NCBI GenBank assembly: GCA_008729055.1
Contig: SDUX01000001.1
Span: forward strand, 1,426,001 to 1,490,000
Length of the DNA stretch: 64,000 bases
Reading direction: 5' to 3'
Origin: Pyropia haitanensis
Lineage: Eukaryota; Rhodophyta; Bangiophyceae; Bangiales; Bangiaceae
Both the position numbers and the translations under genes were made by a program. A model generated the notes under the pieces. That model ran no database searches and had not been told where the DNA came from. It saw only the letters and a list, made by a program, of their open reading frames with translations. Shown piece after piece: positions 31,789-41,500 of this stretch. Numbering within the stretch: position 1 is the first letter of the stretch; every line of letters starts with the position of its first letter.

Positions 31789-32788
31789 ATGGGCCGCCGC
31801 CAGCGGCTGCAGCACGCTGCCACCCAGGCGTCCCGCGCCTACCCTGCGGAGCCACCAATCGATGCACCCCGGGGCGCCTCCCCCCCCCCCCCACCCCCCC
31901 CCCCGACACCCCCCCCGTGCCCCTCGCCATGTGGGACTTCAACCAGTGCGACCCGCGGCGGTGCTCGGGCCGCCGCCTCGCGCGCGCGGGCGCCCTGCGC
32001 TCCCTCCGCCTCACCCAGCCGTGCCGGGGCCTCCTCCTCACCCCCACCGCAACCGTCGCACTCTCCCCCGCCGACGGCGACACGCTCCGCCGCGGCGGCC
32101 TGACCGTCGTCGACTGCTCGTGGGCGCGCGTCGACGAGATTGACTGGCGGGTGCTCCGCGGCGGCGTGCCGCGGCTGCTGCCCTTCCTCCTCGCGGCCAA
32201 CCCGGTCAACTATGGGCGGCCGCTCAAGCTCACCTGCGCCGAGGCGCTCGCGGCGGGGCTGTGGATTGGGGGGGAGCGCCCGCAGGCGCGGGCGGTAATG
32301 GCGCACTTTGGGTGGGGGGAGAGCTTCTTTGCGCTCAACGCGGAGCTCCTCGACGCGTACGCCGCGGCCGCGGATAGCGCGGGGGTGGTGGCGGTGCAGG
32401 CGGCGTACATTGCCAGCTGTGAACGGGAGGTGACCGCGCGGGAGGCGGAGAAGGAGGCGGCGCGCGAGGGGCGCGCGGCCGGGGGGGGGGGGGGTGGGGG
32501 GCGCTCGCCGCCGACGGCAGCTCCAGTGAGGAGGAGGGGGAGGACATTGGGGGCTTTCGGCGTGCCGGCTGGGACGCGCAGGAGGAGGAGGAGGAAGAGG
32601 AGGAGGACCAAGAGGAGGCGGGGGGCGAGGGGGAGGGGTTGCAGCGGGCGGAGGCCGATGACAACGACGACGGCGACACGAGTGGGGGGGATGGCGGCCC
32701 GGGGCGGCCCCGTGGTGCTCCACTGGCGGGGGCGGCGGCTGCCGATGCGGACAGCGCCAGCGACGCCCTCCGGGGGCTGCATGTGTAG
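31789..32788 (+). CDS. TSR3: 18S rRNA aminocarboxypropyltransferase TSR3
   Basis: The core is an almost textbook Tsr3: MWDFNQCDPRRCSGRRLARA, then VVDCSWARVDEIDWRVLRGG, RLLPFLLAANPVNYGRPLKL, TCAEALAAGLWIGGERPQA and FGWGESFFALNAELLDAYA. Tsr3 transfers the aminocarboxypropyl group of S-adenosylmethionine to the hypermodified uridine of 18S rRNA, late in 40S maturation. The start ATGGGCCGC has a strong context (GCCACCATGG). The N-terminal frame leads into C runs (31880-31916), after which the frame must change to read MWDF. A second change at the G run 32481-32501 opens an acidic tail (SSSEEEGEDIGG, then a Glu run) ending SDALRGLHV at TAG 32786-32788. An acidic tail is also typical of yeast Tsr3. 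Confidence 0.92.
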
Positions 32789-34102
32789 AGTGCAGCCTCC
32801 TCCTTGGGCAGCGGCGGCGTGCGCGGGGATCGCGGGTGGGGGCGGCAGCGGTGACAGGGCGCCTCCTTGCGGCGGGCGCCCTCGTCGTGGTGGGCCTATT
32901 TGTTTGGTGATCTCCTCGTTGGGGAGAGTGCGTGGGGTGTCGTCGCCCTTGGCGGAGACGCAGTTTGGCCGCCGCGGGTAGGGCGGGGCGCGCCTGCCGC
33001 GCCCCCCCCCGCCGCCCTCCGGCTCCCCTCCGCCGACGGTGGGGTATTGCTGCCGCCACGATGGCGCCCTCCCCCCCTGCGCTCACGCTCGACGCGTGCC
33101 CTTGCGGTGGCAGGACGCGCCGCCGCCGCTGCCAGCAGCGTCGGCGTCCCCACGCGCCGGCCCCCAGTCCGCCCCGCACGGGATCCCCTCCGAGGCAACG
33201 GGGGCTCCCCCTTGCTCCCGCCCCGCCCCAGGGTGCCCCCCAGGACGATGGGAGACAGCCCAACCCTGCCGGACGAGTGCGCCTTGAGGGTTGGGAGCCT
33301 TGCGGTTGGACTATTCTACACAACTAAATAGCTGCGCGCCATCGGCGCAGGCAGCAACACCTGACCCGCGTGCGTCGCTCCCGCGGCGATGGTGGTGTCC
33401 AGGCCGGTGGTGGGGCGGCTTAGCTGCAGGGTGTAGTGGCCTACGGTGCGAGGTGGGGAGGGATGGGGCGGAAGGTGAGACAATACAGAGGGGCGGGGAA
33501 GGCGTTTGCGGAGGGGACCTGCCAGCGGTGATGCCATGCCAATTTTTTCTTGAGCCAAACACATTTCGTGATTGAATTCTTTGGACAGACTCACCGCTCG
33601 TGTCGTCACCGCAGGCCGACCACCGCGGACACCGCACCCCAGCCTACGGGGATGGCCGCTACCAGTGTGGGTGGCGACCCACCCGCTGGGCGGGGCACGC
33701 GCCTCCCCGTGGGAGCTCCGTGACGAGGCAGGAGGCCGAGACTGACTCTGCGGCCGCCCCGTCGGCGTTTTCGCCCCCGCTGCAGCTCGTCCGGTGCTGC
33801 GGAGGTGTCCCCCCAACGGGGTCAGCACAGTTGAAAAGGCCGCTTCCTTGGACGCGATGGCGAGGGGAGGCTGTGCTGTCCAACGTTGCAGCCGCCCGCG
33901 CACCGCCCAGCCCCGCTCTCGTCCGCTCTTCCCCCCCTTCCCCTTCCTCTTCCAAGGTCCAAGGCGCCCCCCCAGCCCCATCCTTGTCTGCCGCTCCTGC
34001 CAGCCTCTTCTTGTTTCCCTTCAGGAAAGCCAAGAGGCGGGAGGGCAGCAGCACGACCGTTGGCGCCGGGGGCTGGGCCCCGACGGGAACCACACCCACC
34101 TC
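32789..34102. other. Intergenic downstream of TSR3
   Basis: No domain-bearing frame. A pyrimidine-rich tract ending TTTCCCTTCAG (about 34013-34023) looks like a 3' splice site, but no exons on either side could be matched. Base composition is mixed. Confidence 0.5.
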
Positions 34103-34420
34103 AACGTGTCGGGGGAAGGGGGGGAGGTGGGAGATGGGGGGGTGATGGGGTGGGGAACGGCGGGGGTGGGGGGACGGGGGGTGGAGGGGGGGGGGGGGAG
34201 GGGGGGGGGGAGGGGGGGGAGGTGGTGAACGACAAGGGGTGTGGGGAGTGGGGGTGGGGGGGAGGGGGGGGGGGGGGTTGCGTGGGGCGGGGGTGGAGTG
34301 GGGGGGGGGGTGGGGGGGGGGGGGGTGGGGGAGGTGGTGAACGGCGGGGGGTGGGGGGAGTGCGGGTGGGGGGGGGTGGGGGGGGGGGGGGTTGCGTGGG
34401 GGGTGGGGCGGGCCGCGTCA
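34103..34420. repeat. G-rich minisatellite, strand-biased
   Basis: About 320 bases almost wholly G and T on the + strand. A unit of about 113 bases is repeated: GGTGGTGAAC recurs at 34221 and 34333, and GTTGCGTGGGG at 34277 and 34391. Dozens of G runs of 4 or more could form G-quadruplexes. It ends three bases before the fold-back element. Confidence 0.85.
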
Positions 34421-34423
34421 CAT

Positions 34424-34727
34424 GGGATCAAACGCCCCCCAGTGGCATTTGATGATAACAGCGGGGGGTGTTATCCAGTTATCAAACCCCCCTCACGACC
34501 TCTAGGAGGGGGTCGGATAACATGTTATCCAACCCCCCCCAGAGGTCGTGAGGGGGGTTTGATAACTGGATAACACCCTCCCTGTTATCGAACCCCCCTC
34601 ACGACCTCTGGGAGGGGGTCGGATAACATGTTATCCAACCCCCCCCCAGAGGTCGTGAGGGGGGTTGGATAACTGGATAACACCTCCCGCTGTTATCATC
34701 AAATCCCACTAGGGGGCGTTTGATCCC
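34424..34727. mobile_element. Palindromic fold-back (MITE-like) element, 304 bp
   Basis: Terminal inverted repeats of about 41 bases (34424-34464 and 34687-34727) begin GGGATCAAACGCCCC and differ at only a few sites. Inside are two hairpins in tandem. The first has perfect 38-base arms (34466-34503 and 34541-34578). The second has arms around 34583-34611 and 34646-34673. The loop of each contains the perfect 16-base palindrome GGATAACATGTTATCC (34515-34530 and 34621-34636). No coding capacity. I see no convincing target-site duplication. Confidence 0.8.
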
Positions 34728-34896
34728 TTGCGATCGGTTGGCGCGTCGCCGGGCGCCGCGCTTCTGAAACTGGGATCCTCCTCAAGCCCACATCATGCCA
34801 CACGGGTTTGAACGAACCTCGACTTTGCGGGAAGGGGTCATCGCCTGATGGGCCAGCCGCTGGCGCGCTTCACTCCTTCGCTCTGTGTTCCGAATT

Positions 34897-35348
34897 ATTG
34901 CCGTTTTCCCAATTTTGGCCGATCCGGACAACAGTGCAAGAAAAACAACAGTGTGAGCCAATCGTGTGCTAGCAGCTGAGGGCGAGCCAATAGTGTGCTG
35001 TAAGCGCCCGATTGCCTAAAGCCGATGATTGGCTGCGGCCGCAGCGGGCCTCGTCCCAATTGCTGATTGGTCAGGACACTGTTGTTCTCTCGTCTGATCT
35101 GCCCTGAGTTTCCCTTCATCTCGGCTCGATCTTCTCAGGAACAGTTGTGCAGCTTGCCACAGATGTCTGTTCCACTCTGTCCTCCCCTTCATGTGCTCGG
35201 GATCACCAAAAAATCTCAGCTCGGACAACAGCGGAGACTCATACGGAGCTCTCATTGGTCAGAAAGGCAACCAGTGAGGCAATTCATTGGGCAGTGAACT
35301 GTCGTTGTTGTTCTTGTCAGGATCGGCCAAAATTCAGAAAACTGCAAT
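34897..35348. mobile_element. Inverted-repeat element with CCAAT/ATTGG cluster
   Basis: 35-base terminal arms (34897-34931 and 35314-35348) beginning ATTGC and sharing AATTTTGGCCGATCC match at 31 of 35 positions when one is reverse-complemented. A second inner inverted repeat pairs AACAACAGTGT near 34945 with its complement near 35080. CCAAT occurs on + at 34909, 34958, 34987 and 35056; ATTGG occurs at 35028, 35066, 35254 and 35286. It is non-coding. A small transposon relic or a CCAAT-factor-bound regulatory block are both possible. Confidence 0.6.
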
Positions 35349-35352
35349 ACGT

Positions 35353-37892
35353 GGTTCCCAAGTACGTGGACGGACAGGAAAGGGTCATCTACTGTTATGC
35401 AGTTGCACTTGTGCGCGTCCGCCAAAATTGTGGCCACAGAAATACGTTGTACAGAACAAGACAAAATAGGCTTGTCGTGGATCCAGCTATTGACATCACT
35501 GCGCAGGCTGTACAGACTGTACGCGTCGTGGTCGGATCTCTCGACAGCCGCCGCCTCCTGACCAGGCCCCCGTTTCCCACGTTCAGTCGTGGGCACACCC
35601 TCCCCACACGTGACGGTTCCACTCCCCCGCCGCCGCCGCCTCCCCCTCACGCGCCCGTGACCCCCCCGCAGCGACGCCCTCCCCGCCCCGTGCGGCCCGA
35701 CGCGCGCGGGCGGCGTCGCTGCCGCGGGACACGGTGTTGGCCGCCGCGCCCGTTGCGTCGGTGGGCTGGTGGTATGGAATCAGAGGGGTGGGGGTGGCGC
35801 GCGGCGGCTGCCCGTCCACGCTCCTTGGCCACCTCAGCGTCCACCTGGGTCAGCGCTCGGGGGGGGGGGGGGGAGGCGGGGAGGGGAGTGGATAGCCACG
35901 GGGGGGCCGACCGCCGCCAATGAACCAGGTGGGGGGGGGGGGGTGCGCGTGCTCCTGCCAGCGCGGTCGATGCCATGGGGGAAGGGGAGCGTGACAGCGG
36001 CTGACGGCGGCGCATGCAGACTGGTGGGGGGGGGCGGGATTGGATGCGCCATCGCTGGCAGCTGCAGCGGCCGCCCAAGTGCCGTGTTGCCGGGGGGAAG
36101 AAGCGGAGCGGGGGGGAGGAGGGGGGGAGGGCGGGACAAGGACGCGGCCGCCGCCACGCCGTGTCGCCTCGACGGCGCCCCGCCGCCGCCGTCCGGCCAC
36201 GGCTGCGCGCCGCGACCGACACCCCGCGCGGCCGCCGTGACAGCGTCTCCTCCCTGGGGCGCGCCGCCCCCCCCCCCCCCCCCGCCGCACGTGGCCCCAT
36301 TGGCGGCCGGCGTGTGGCGCCCACAGCACAGGCCAGAAACCGCACGCGTGCTGCCCGTCGACACGCGGGCGGCCACGGGGCAAGCGGCGCTGCCGCCGCC
36401 GCGCGCGCCGCCGCGCTTCCGCTCCCCTGCGCCGCCCGTCCCCCCCACCCCACCCGCCCACCCGCCCACCCCGCGCGCCCACCCGCCCCCCCCACCCGCC
36501 CGCGCGCCCCCTCCCCCCCCGCCCGCCCGCGCGGCCGCTGCCCCCCCCGCCCCGTGACGCGACGCTGCCCGGCTCACGCGCCGCCGCGGCGGCCCGCCCG
36601 GCCCGTCGCGTGGCGGTGCCGCCACTGTCAAGGCGCGGCGTTGCCGCCCCGCCGCGGCGTGGCGCGGCGGCCGCGCGGGCGCGGCTGGCCGTGCTCGGCC
36701 ACCACGGCGGCCGCGGCTGCCGGTGGCGGCAATGGCGGCTACGGCCGCCCGGCCGACGGCGGGGTGGTGGGGGTGGCGGCCGCCGCGGCGGCGGCGGCGG
36801 CGGCCGAGCGGCGGTCCGTGCCGCCCCCGCGGCCGGGGCGGCCGCCACCCGCGGCGCGGGCGGCGGACCACCCGCTGTGGCGGCCGCCACGCCCGCGGTC
36901 CGTGGCCGTCGCAGGCGGGGTCTGCCTCGCCAGCGGGCCGCCGTCGGCCAGCGCGTGTGCGCGCGCGGATGGACTCGACCACGGTGTCACGTCACCTTCC
37001 CCCCTCCCCCCATCAATGCCCACCGGCGCAACCACGCGCGTCGGCGGCCATGCAGGTGTCCACCGCCGCGCCAGCCGCGGAGAGCGTCTGCCCTCGAGCT
37101 GTGGCTGGCATGGCCGGCGGCGCGTCGATCCACGTCAGGTGACGGGGTTGGGGGCGGCGGGGAGGGGGGCGGGGGGGATGCGGCGGCGGGAAGCCCTTGC
37201 TGCCGCCGGCGGTGCGTAGACAGCCGACTGCGTGCGTACGCGGTGGCCGGGCGGCGTGGCGTGGCGTGGTGGGGCGTGGTGGGGCGTGGCGTGGCGGCCG
37301 AGGGGGGGCGACCGAGCTGGGAGGGGGGCGACGCGGCGGGCAGAGGGGCGTAGCGCAGGTGGCGGGCGGGCGGGATGTGGCAGCCACGCCGCCCCCGTCA
37401 CTGTCACGCCGCCGGCTGGCGGGGCGACAACCGCGCTGAGCCGGCCGGCCGGGTGGCGGCGCCAGCGTGGACGCGGCGGGCCAGCGACGCCACGTCGGGG
37501 TGTAACGCCACACCCGGGGGGTGTGCGCGGGAGGGCGGGCGGGCGGCGCGCAGGGGAGGGCGGGAGCCACAGCGCCGGTGGGGGGCGAGGCCGGTGGATG
37601 GGGGTGGGGCGCCCGCGGCGCGGGGGGTGGCCGCGTCGTGGCGGCTCCCCCCGCGCCCGCGTCCCCCACGAGTCTCGCCCGTTGCCCCGGCAGCGGCTGT
37701 ACAAGAGGCCGCGGCGGGAGTGGGTCGGTAGGCCCAACCTCCTCGGCACAACCCACACGGGCTTGCGACTACCGCACGACTACCGGGAAAGCCGCCTGCC
37801 GCCTGCGACCTGCTCTCTTCCCTCTGCCAGCCTCCATCGCCCGCCTCCGCCTCCAGCACTCCTCCCTCTTCACCTCCCATCTCGCATCCGCC
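35353..37892. other. Gene-free stretch upstream of the Cys-rich gene
   Basis: The left part (35353-35560) is AT-richer with partial repeats of CCAAAATT and AATACG motifs. The rest is GC low-complexity with G runs near 35855-36010 and C runs near 36265-36510. No domain is recognised in any frame. A proximal promoter for the gene at 37893 is expected near the right end. Confidence 0.5.
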
Positions 37893-38768
37893 ATGGGCCC
37901 TCGCGGGTGGATGGCCGCGCTGCTGTTGGCCGCCGCCGCCGTGGCCGTCTCCGCGGCCGCCCCCGCCGCGGGCAGCGGCACGCCCACCACCGCCCCAGCC
38001 GGCACGCCGTCGCGGCCGCCGCCGGCACCCACGCCCGTCGTGGACGTCGAGTTCCCCCGCCCGCCGCCGCGGCAGCTGCCGTCTGCCGTCAACGCGACGG
38101 CCTGCCTGGCGAGCTACCGCGCCACCGGCAACGCGGTCGCCTACCTCTGCTGTATCGACCGGTCCATGGGCTTTTGCGCGAGCGCGCTCGAGTACCGCGC
38201 CAACGACGCGACGTGCACGGTGGATTGGAAGGCGACGCCGCCGCCGGGCACCGGCCGCCAGTGCTGCTTCCGTGCGCGCGCGACGGGCGGCGGCGGCGGC
38301 GGCGGGCCGCTCCGCCGCCCACCCGTGGGGCCGACCGGCAGCTACGGCGCCGGCGTCGCGCCCGCCCTCGACGTGGACTGCCGCGCGTACGGCTGGTGCG
38401 ACGCCGCCGACCGCACCCGCCGCGCGCCTGCCGACGAGGCGGCCGACGCGCGGTGGGTAAAGGTCGAGAAGGTGACCCGCTGCGGCAGCTGGGCGCCTGC
38501 CGTGTACCAGCGGTGCCAGGTCACGCTCTGCCGCTTCCGCTCCAAGCGGTCGCCCCGTGGCCTGCGGCCGTACCCGCCGACGCCGCGCGACGGCGTCAAG
38601 TGGTGTGACCCGCGCAAGGGGCGGCTCGGGTGGGGCAACCCGGCCAAGTGCTGCCTCCGCCGCGGCAAGCACTTGGACAAGGTCAAGTGCTGCAGCCAGT
38701 GCAAGGGGCCGCGCAAGAGCGGCTTTGGCTGCTGCTGGGTGGGCAAGCCCACTAATGGTCGCAAGTAG
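37893..38768 (+). CDS. Secreted cysteine-rich protein, unknown family
   Basis: 291 residues, one frame, start ATG 37893-37895 (GCCATGG context). Residues 1-25 are a signal peptide (WMAALLLAAAAVAVSAAAPA). A Pro/Thr-rich stretch follows, then a domain with 20 cysteines, five of them in CC pairs (YLCCID, RQCCFR, AKCCLR, VKCCSQC, FGCCWV). An even Cys number suggests ten disulfides. The last 100 residues are strongly basic (KVEKV, FRSKRSPRG, KHLDKVKCC). I do not recognise the family. A secreted or cell-wall matrix protein is the plain reading; there is no sign of a membrane anchor or catalytic motif. Confidence 0.8.
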   Translation: MGPRGWMAALLLAAAAVAVSAAAPAAGSGTPTTAPAGTPSRPPPAPTPVVDVEFPRPPPRQLPSAVNATACLASYRATGNAVAYLCCIDRSMGFCASALEYRANDATCTVDWKATPPPGTGRQCCFRARATGGGGGGGPLRRPPVGPTGSYGAGVAPALDVDCRAYGWCDAADRTRRAPADEAADARWVKVEKVTRCGSWAPAVYQRCQVTLCRFRSKRSPRGLRPYPPTPRDGVKWCDPRKGRLGWGNPAKCCLRRGKHLDKVKCCSQCKGPRKSGFGCCWVGKPTNGRK

Positions 38769-39354
38769 GGCACGCCGCCGAGGAGAGGAAGGGGGCGGGG
38801 GACGGGGAAGGGAGGGAAGGGAAGTCGGGGGGGAGGGTAGAGGCGTCAAGAGGGGGGAGGGCGCGGGACTGGCGGGAGAGGCGTCGTCAATCGATGCGGG
38901 AATGAGGAGCGCGGCGGAAGGGGGGGCACCCCCCCGCGGGCGCAACGGCCGTACGACCACGAGAGAGCTGCTACATGTAAACCGCGCCGTGCGTGGTCCC
39001 TTGACCATCTATAGGAACACCTCGCCCGCTGCCCTCACCAGGGCGACCAGTGGGCCGCCCGGTGGCCACCGCACCAGCGCGGCGGTGCCCGCGCCGGCCG
39101 CCCCCCCGGCGGCAGCCGCCGCACCGGTGGATGCCACCAGCTCCCGCCCCCGTCCCGTCTGGGTGCACAGTACACCCTCCTACCGCCACCACCGCAGTTG
39201 GCGACGGGGGTGCCACCTGGCCCGCACTTCGCCTGCCTTTGGGATGAGAGGAAGGGGGGAGCACAGACGGCGAGCCCGCCACCCCGTGTCTCCGCGACGG
39301 GTGCGGGGCACGAGCCGCTCCACGCTGCAGCGCCGTGGCCGGGGCGGCAGCGAC

Positions 39355-39385
<31 letters not shown>

Positions 39386-39845
39386 GCGGTGGCAGCAACG
39401 GCGACGGCGGCGACGGCGGCGGCGAAGGTCCTGCCGCCCGCGGCGGCGGCGGGTGGAGACGCACCCAGCCGCGGAGGGTGCCAGCCGCGGCGTGGCGACG
39501 GTGGTGGGTGGAGGGCGGAGAAAACGTGGCGTGTCGGGTGGCGGGGAACGAAGGCGGGGGCGGCGCAGAGGGGCTGTCGAAGCGGACGGGACAAGGTGGA
39601 GGCGTGGCGGGGGAGGCGGGCTGGGGGGGGTGAGAAGCCCCGCGCGCTGGGCGCAACGACCCGGGTGGTCACCCCCTCCAGGTGCGGCCGCCGGCCGCGT
39701 GCGGACGGGGCGTCGGCAGCGAGGAGGGACCGGGGCGGCGAGTCGGCAAACCGGGCGGCCCACAGGCCACCAGCCGGCAGCGGCCGCGCGCCGGCCCCGC
39801 CGCGCCCTGCCGCCGCACCCCCCGCCCTCCGCCATCCTGCCCCTC
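38769..39845. other. 3' flanks of two convergent genes
   Basis: G-rich for the first 150 bases after the Cys-rich gene, then triplet-rich DNA (39340-39440). Nothing recognisable is coded. Confidence 0.5.
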
Positions 39846-40068
39846 TCACCCACCCACCGCCCCCACCGGTCCACTGGCGTCGTCGGGCGTCCAGCCAACC
39901 TCCTCTCCGCCGCCCCAACCCCCTCCGCCACCGTCAGCTCGCCCCTCCGCGGCGGCGGCCGCCGCCGCCGCAGCCCCCGGCACGCCACCGCGGCCCAGCG
40001 CCGCGTCACGCCACGCGTCGAGGCGGCTACGCAGCCACGCTACCTCCCGCTCCCGCCGCGCGTCGGCG

Positions 40069-40101
<33 letters not shown>

Positions 40102-41500
40102 GCCGACCGCACCGCCGCGTCGGTCCAGGCGCCCGCCGCCGTGGCGGGCGCGACGGGCGCGGCGGGCGCGGCGGGCGCGGCGGGCGCGGCGGGCGCGGCG
40201 GGTGCGGCGGGGGGGGGCTCGGCGCCCGCCTCGCGCCGGCGCCAACCGCCGTCGCCATTGTCGGCCGCCACCCCCCGCTGCTGGCGGTGCAGCTCGGCTT
40301 GCTGCGAGCGGACAATGCCGAGGAGGCGCTCCAGCGACGCGGTCGCGGCGGCAACCTCGGCCGCCGCGGCGGTCACGACCCGCCGCGCGCGCCAGCGCAC
40401 GGCCGCCGCGTCGGCACGCGCGGCGGCCGCGTCGGCGGTGGCCGCCGCGAGCGCCGCCGTCAGCACCGAGTCGGGGGGGGGGGGGAGCAGTCGCCACCGC
40501 CGCCACCGCCGCCACCGCCGCCACCACCGCCCCCGCCAACGCCGCCGCCGCCGGGCGGAGCACCTCGCCACGGCTGCCGGGACGGCGACCACGGCGGTGG
40601 CGATGACTGCCGCGGCGGCGCCGCCGGCTGCGGCGGCAGCGACAACGCCGGCTGCCGCGGCGACAGCGGGTGCAGCGGCGGCGGCAGCAGCGACCGCCAA
40701 CCGCCCGCGGCGGGCCGACGGTGCACCGTGGCGGCGGCAGCGGCGGCGTCGGCGGCGGCCGGCGCGTGGGCGGCGCCCCCTCGCGGGCGGCCACCGCCCG
40801 TCGCGGCCGGCGGCGGGGGTGGCGGGTGCAGCGGCGGCGGCGGGTGCGAGCGGAAGCGGATCCGCGGCGACGGCGGCGGCGACGGCGACCGTGAGCGCAA
40901 CGTCGGCGGCGACGGCGACGGACCGTCGCCGCCGCCGTCCCGCGGCGCGCCACCCGCCGCCGACAGCCCGGCGGGCGGCCGCCACGGCCGCCGCGGCCGC
41001 GGCGCCGACGTCCAGTCGCGGAGGGGTAGCAGCCGCCGCGGCGGCGGCGCCGCCGCCGCCGCCGCCTCCGCCGCCGTCGGCGTCACCGCCGCGGGCAGCG
41101 GCGGTGGGGACACGCCGGCGGCGGCGGCGGATGACGGCCACCCGCCGGTCGACCACCCGCGCCGGCGGTGGCCCCGCCCGCGGCTGCTGTGGCGCGGGCG
41201 ACCGCCGCCGCCGTGGCCGCCGTCGTCGCCGTCGTTGCCGTTGCCGCTGCTGTCGCCGCCACTGCCGCCGCCGCTCAGGGTGCTGCCGCCGCCGTCAGAG
41301 GCGGCGCCATCGGCGCGGGGGGTGTCCCACCCGCCGTCGTCGGTGCTTCCGGTGTCACCGCCTCCGTCGGCGTCGCCGCCGCCGCCGCCGTGGCGCGCCG
41401 GCGGGAGCAGCCCCGCCGCGGGCACCCGCGACCGCGGCACCGACGACACGGACGACGCGGGCGGGGGGCTCGCCAGGGGCGGGGGGGAAGAGAGGCTCAT
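39846..41500 (-). CDS. Hypothetical protein: disordered Ser/Pro/Gly region plus C-terminal coiled coil
   Basis: It begins MSLSSPPPLASPPPASSVSS at ATG 41498-41500 and reads through a long Gly/Asp/Ser then Pro/Arg-rich region (RSRSPSPPPSPRIRFRS). At a G run on the + strand (40473-40485) the frame must change. The new frame gives a helical, heptad-like part (DSVLTAALAAATADAAA, then AAAEVAAATASLERLLGIVR and SQQAELHRQQRG, later REREVAWLRSRLDAWRDAAL). It ends at TGA 39846-39848. No homologue is recognised. The codon pattern and the coiled coil after the join argue for a real gene. An upstream ATG-less extension to 41692 is less likely. Confidence 0.5.

Noticed and set aside
33890..34100. Exon ending or starting at the TTCAG near 34023
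   Set aside because: The pyrimidine tract plus AG is attractive, but no protein-like sequence continues on either side.
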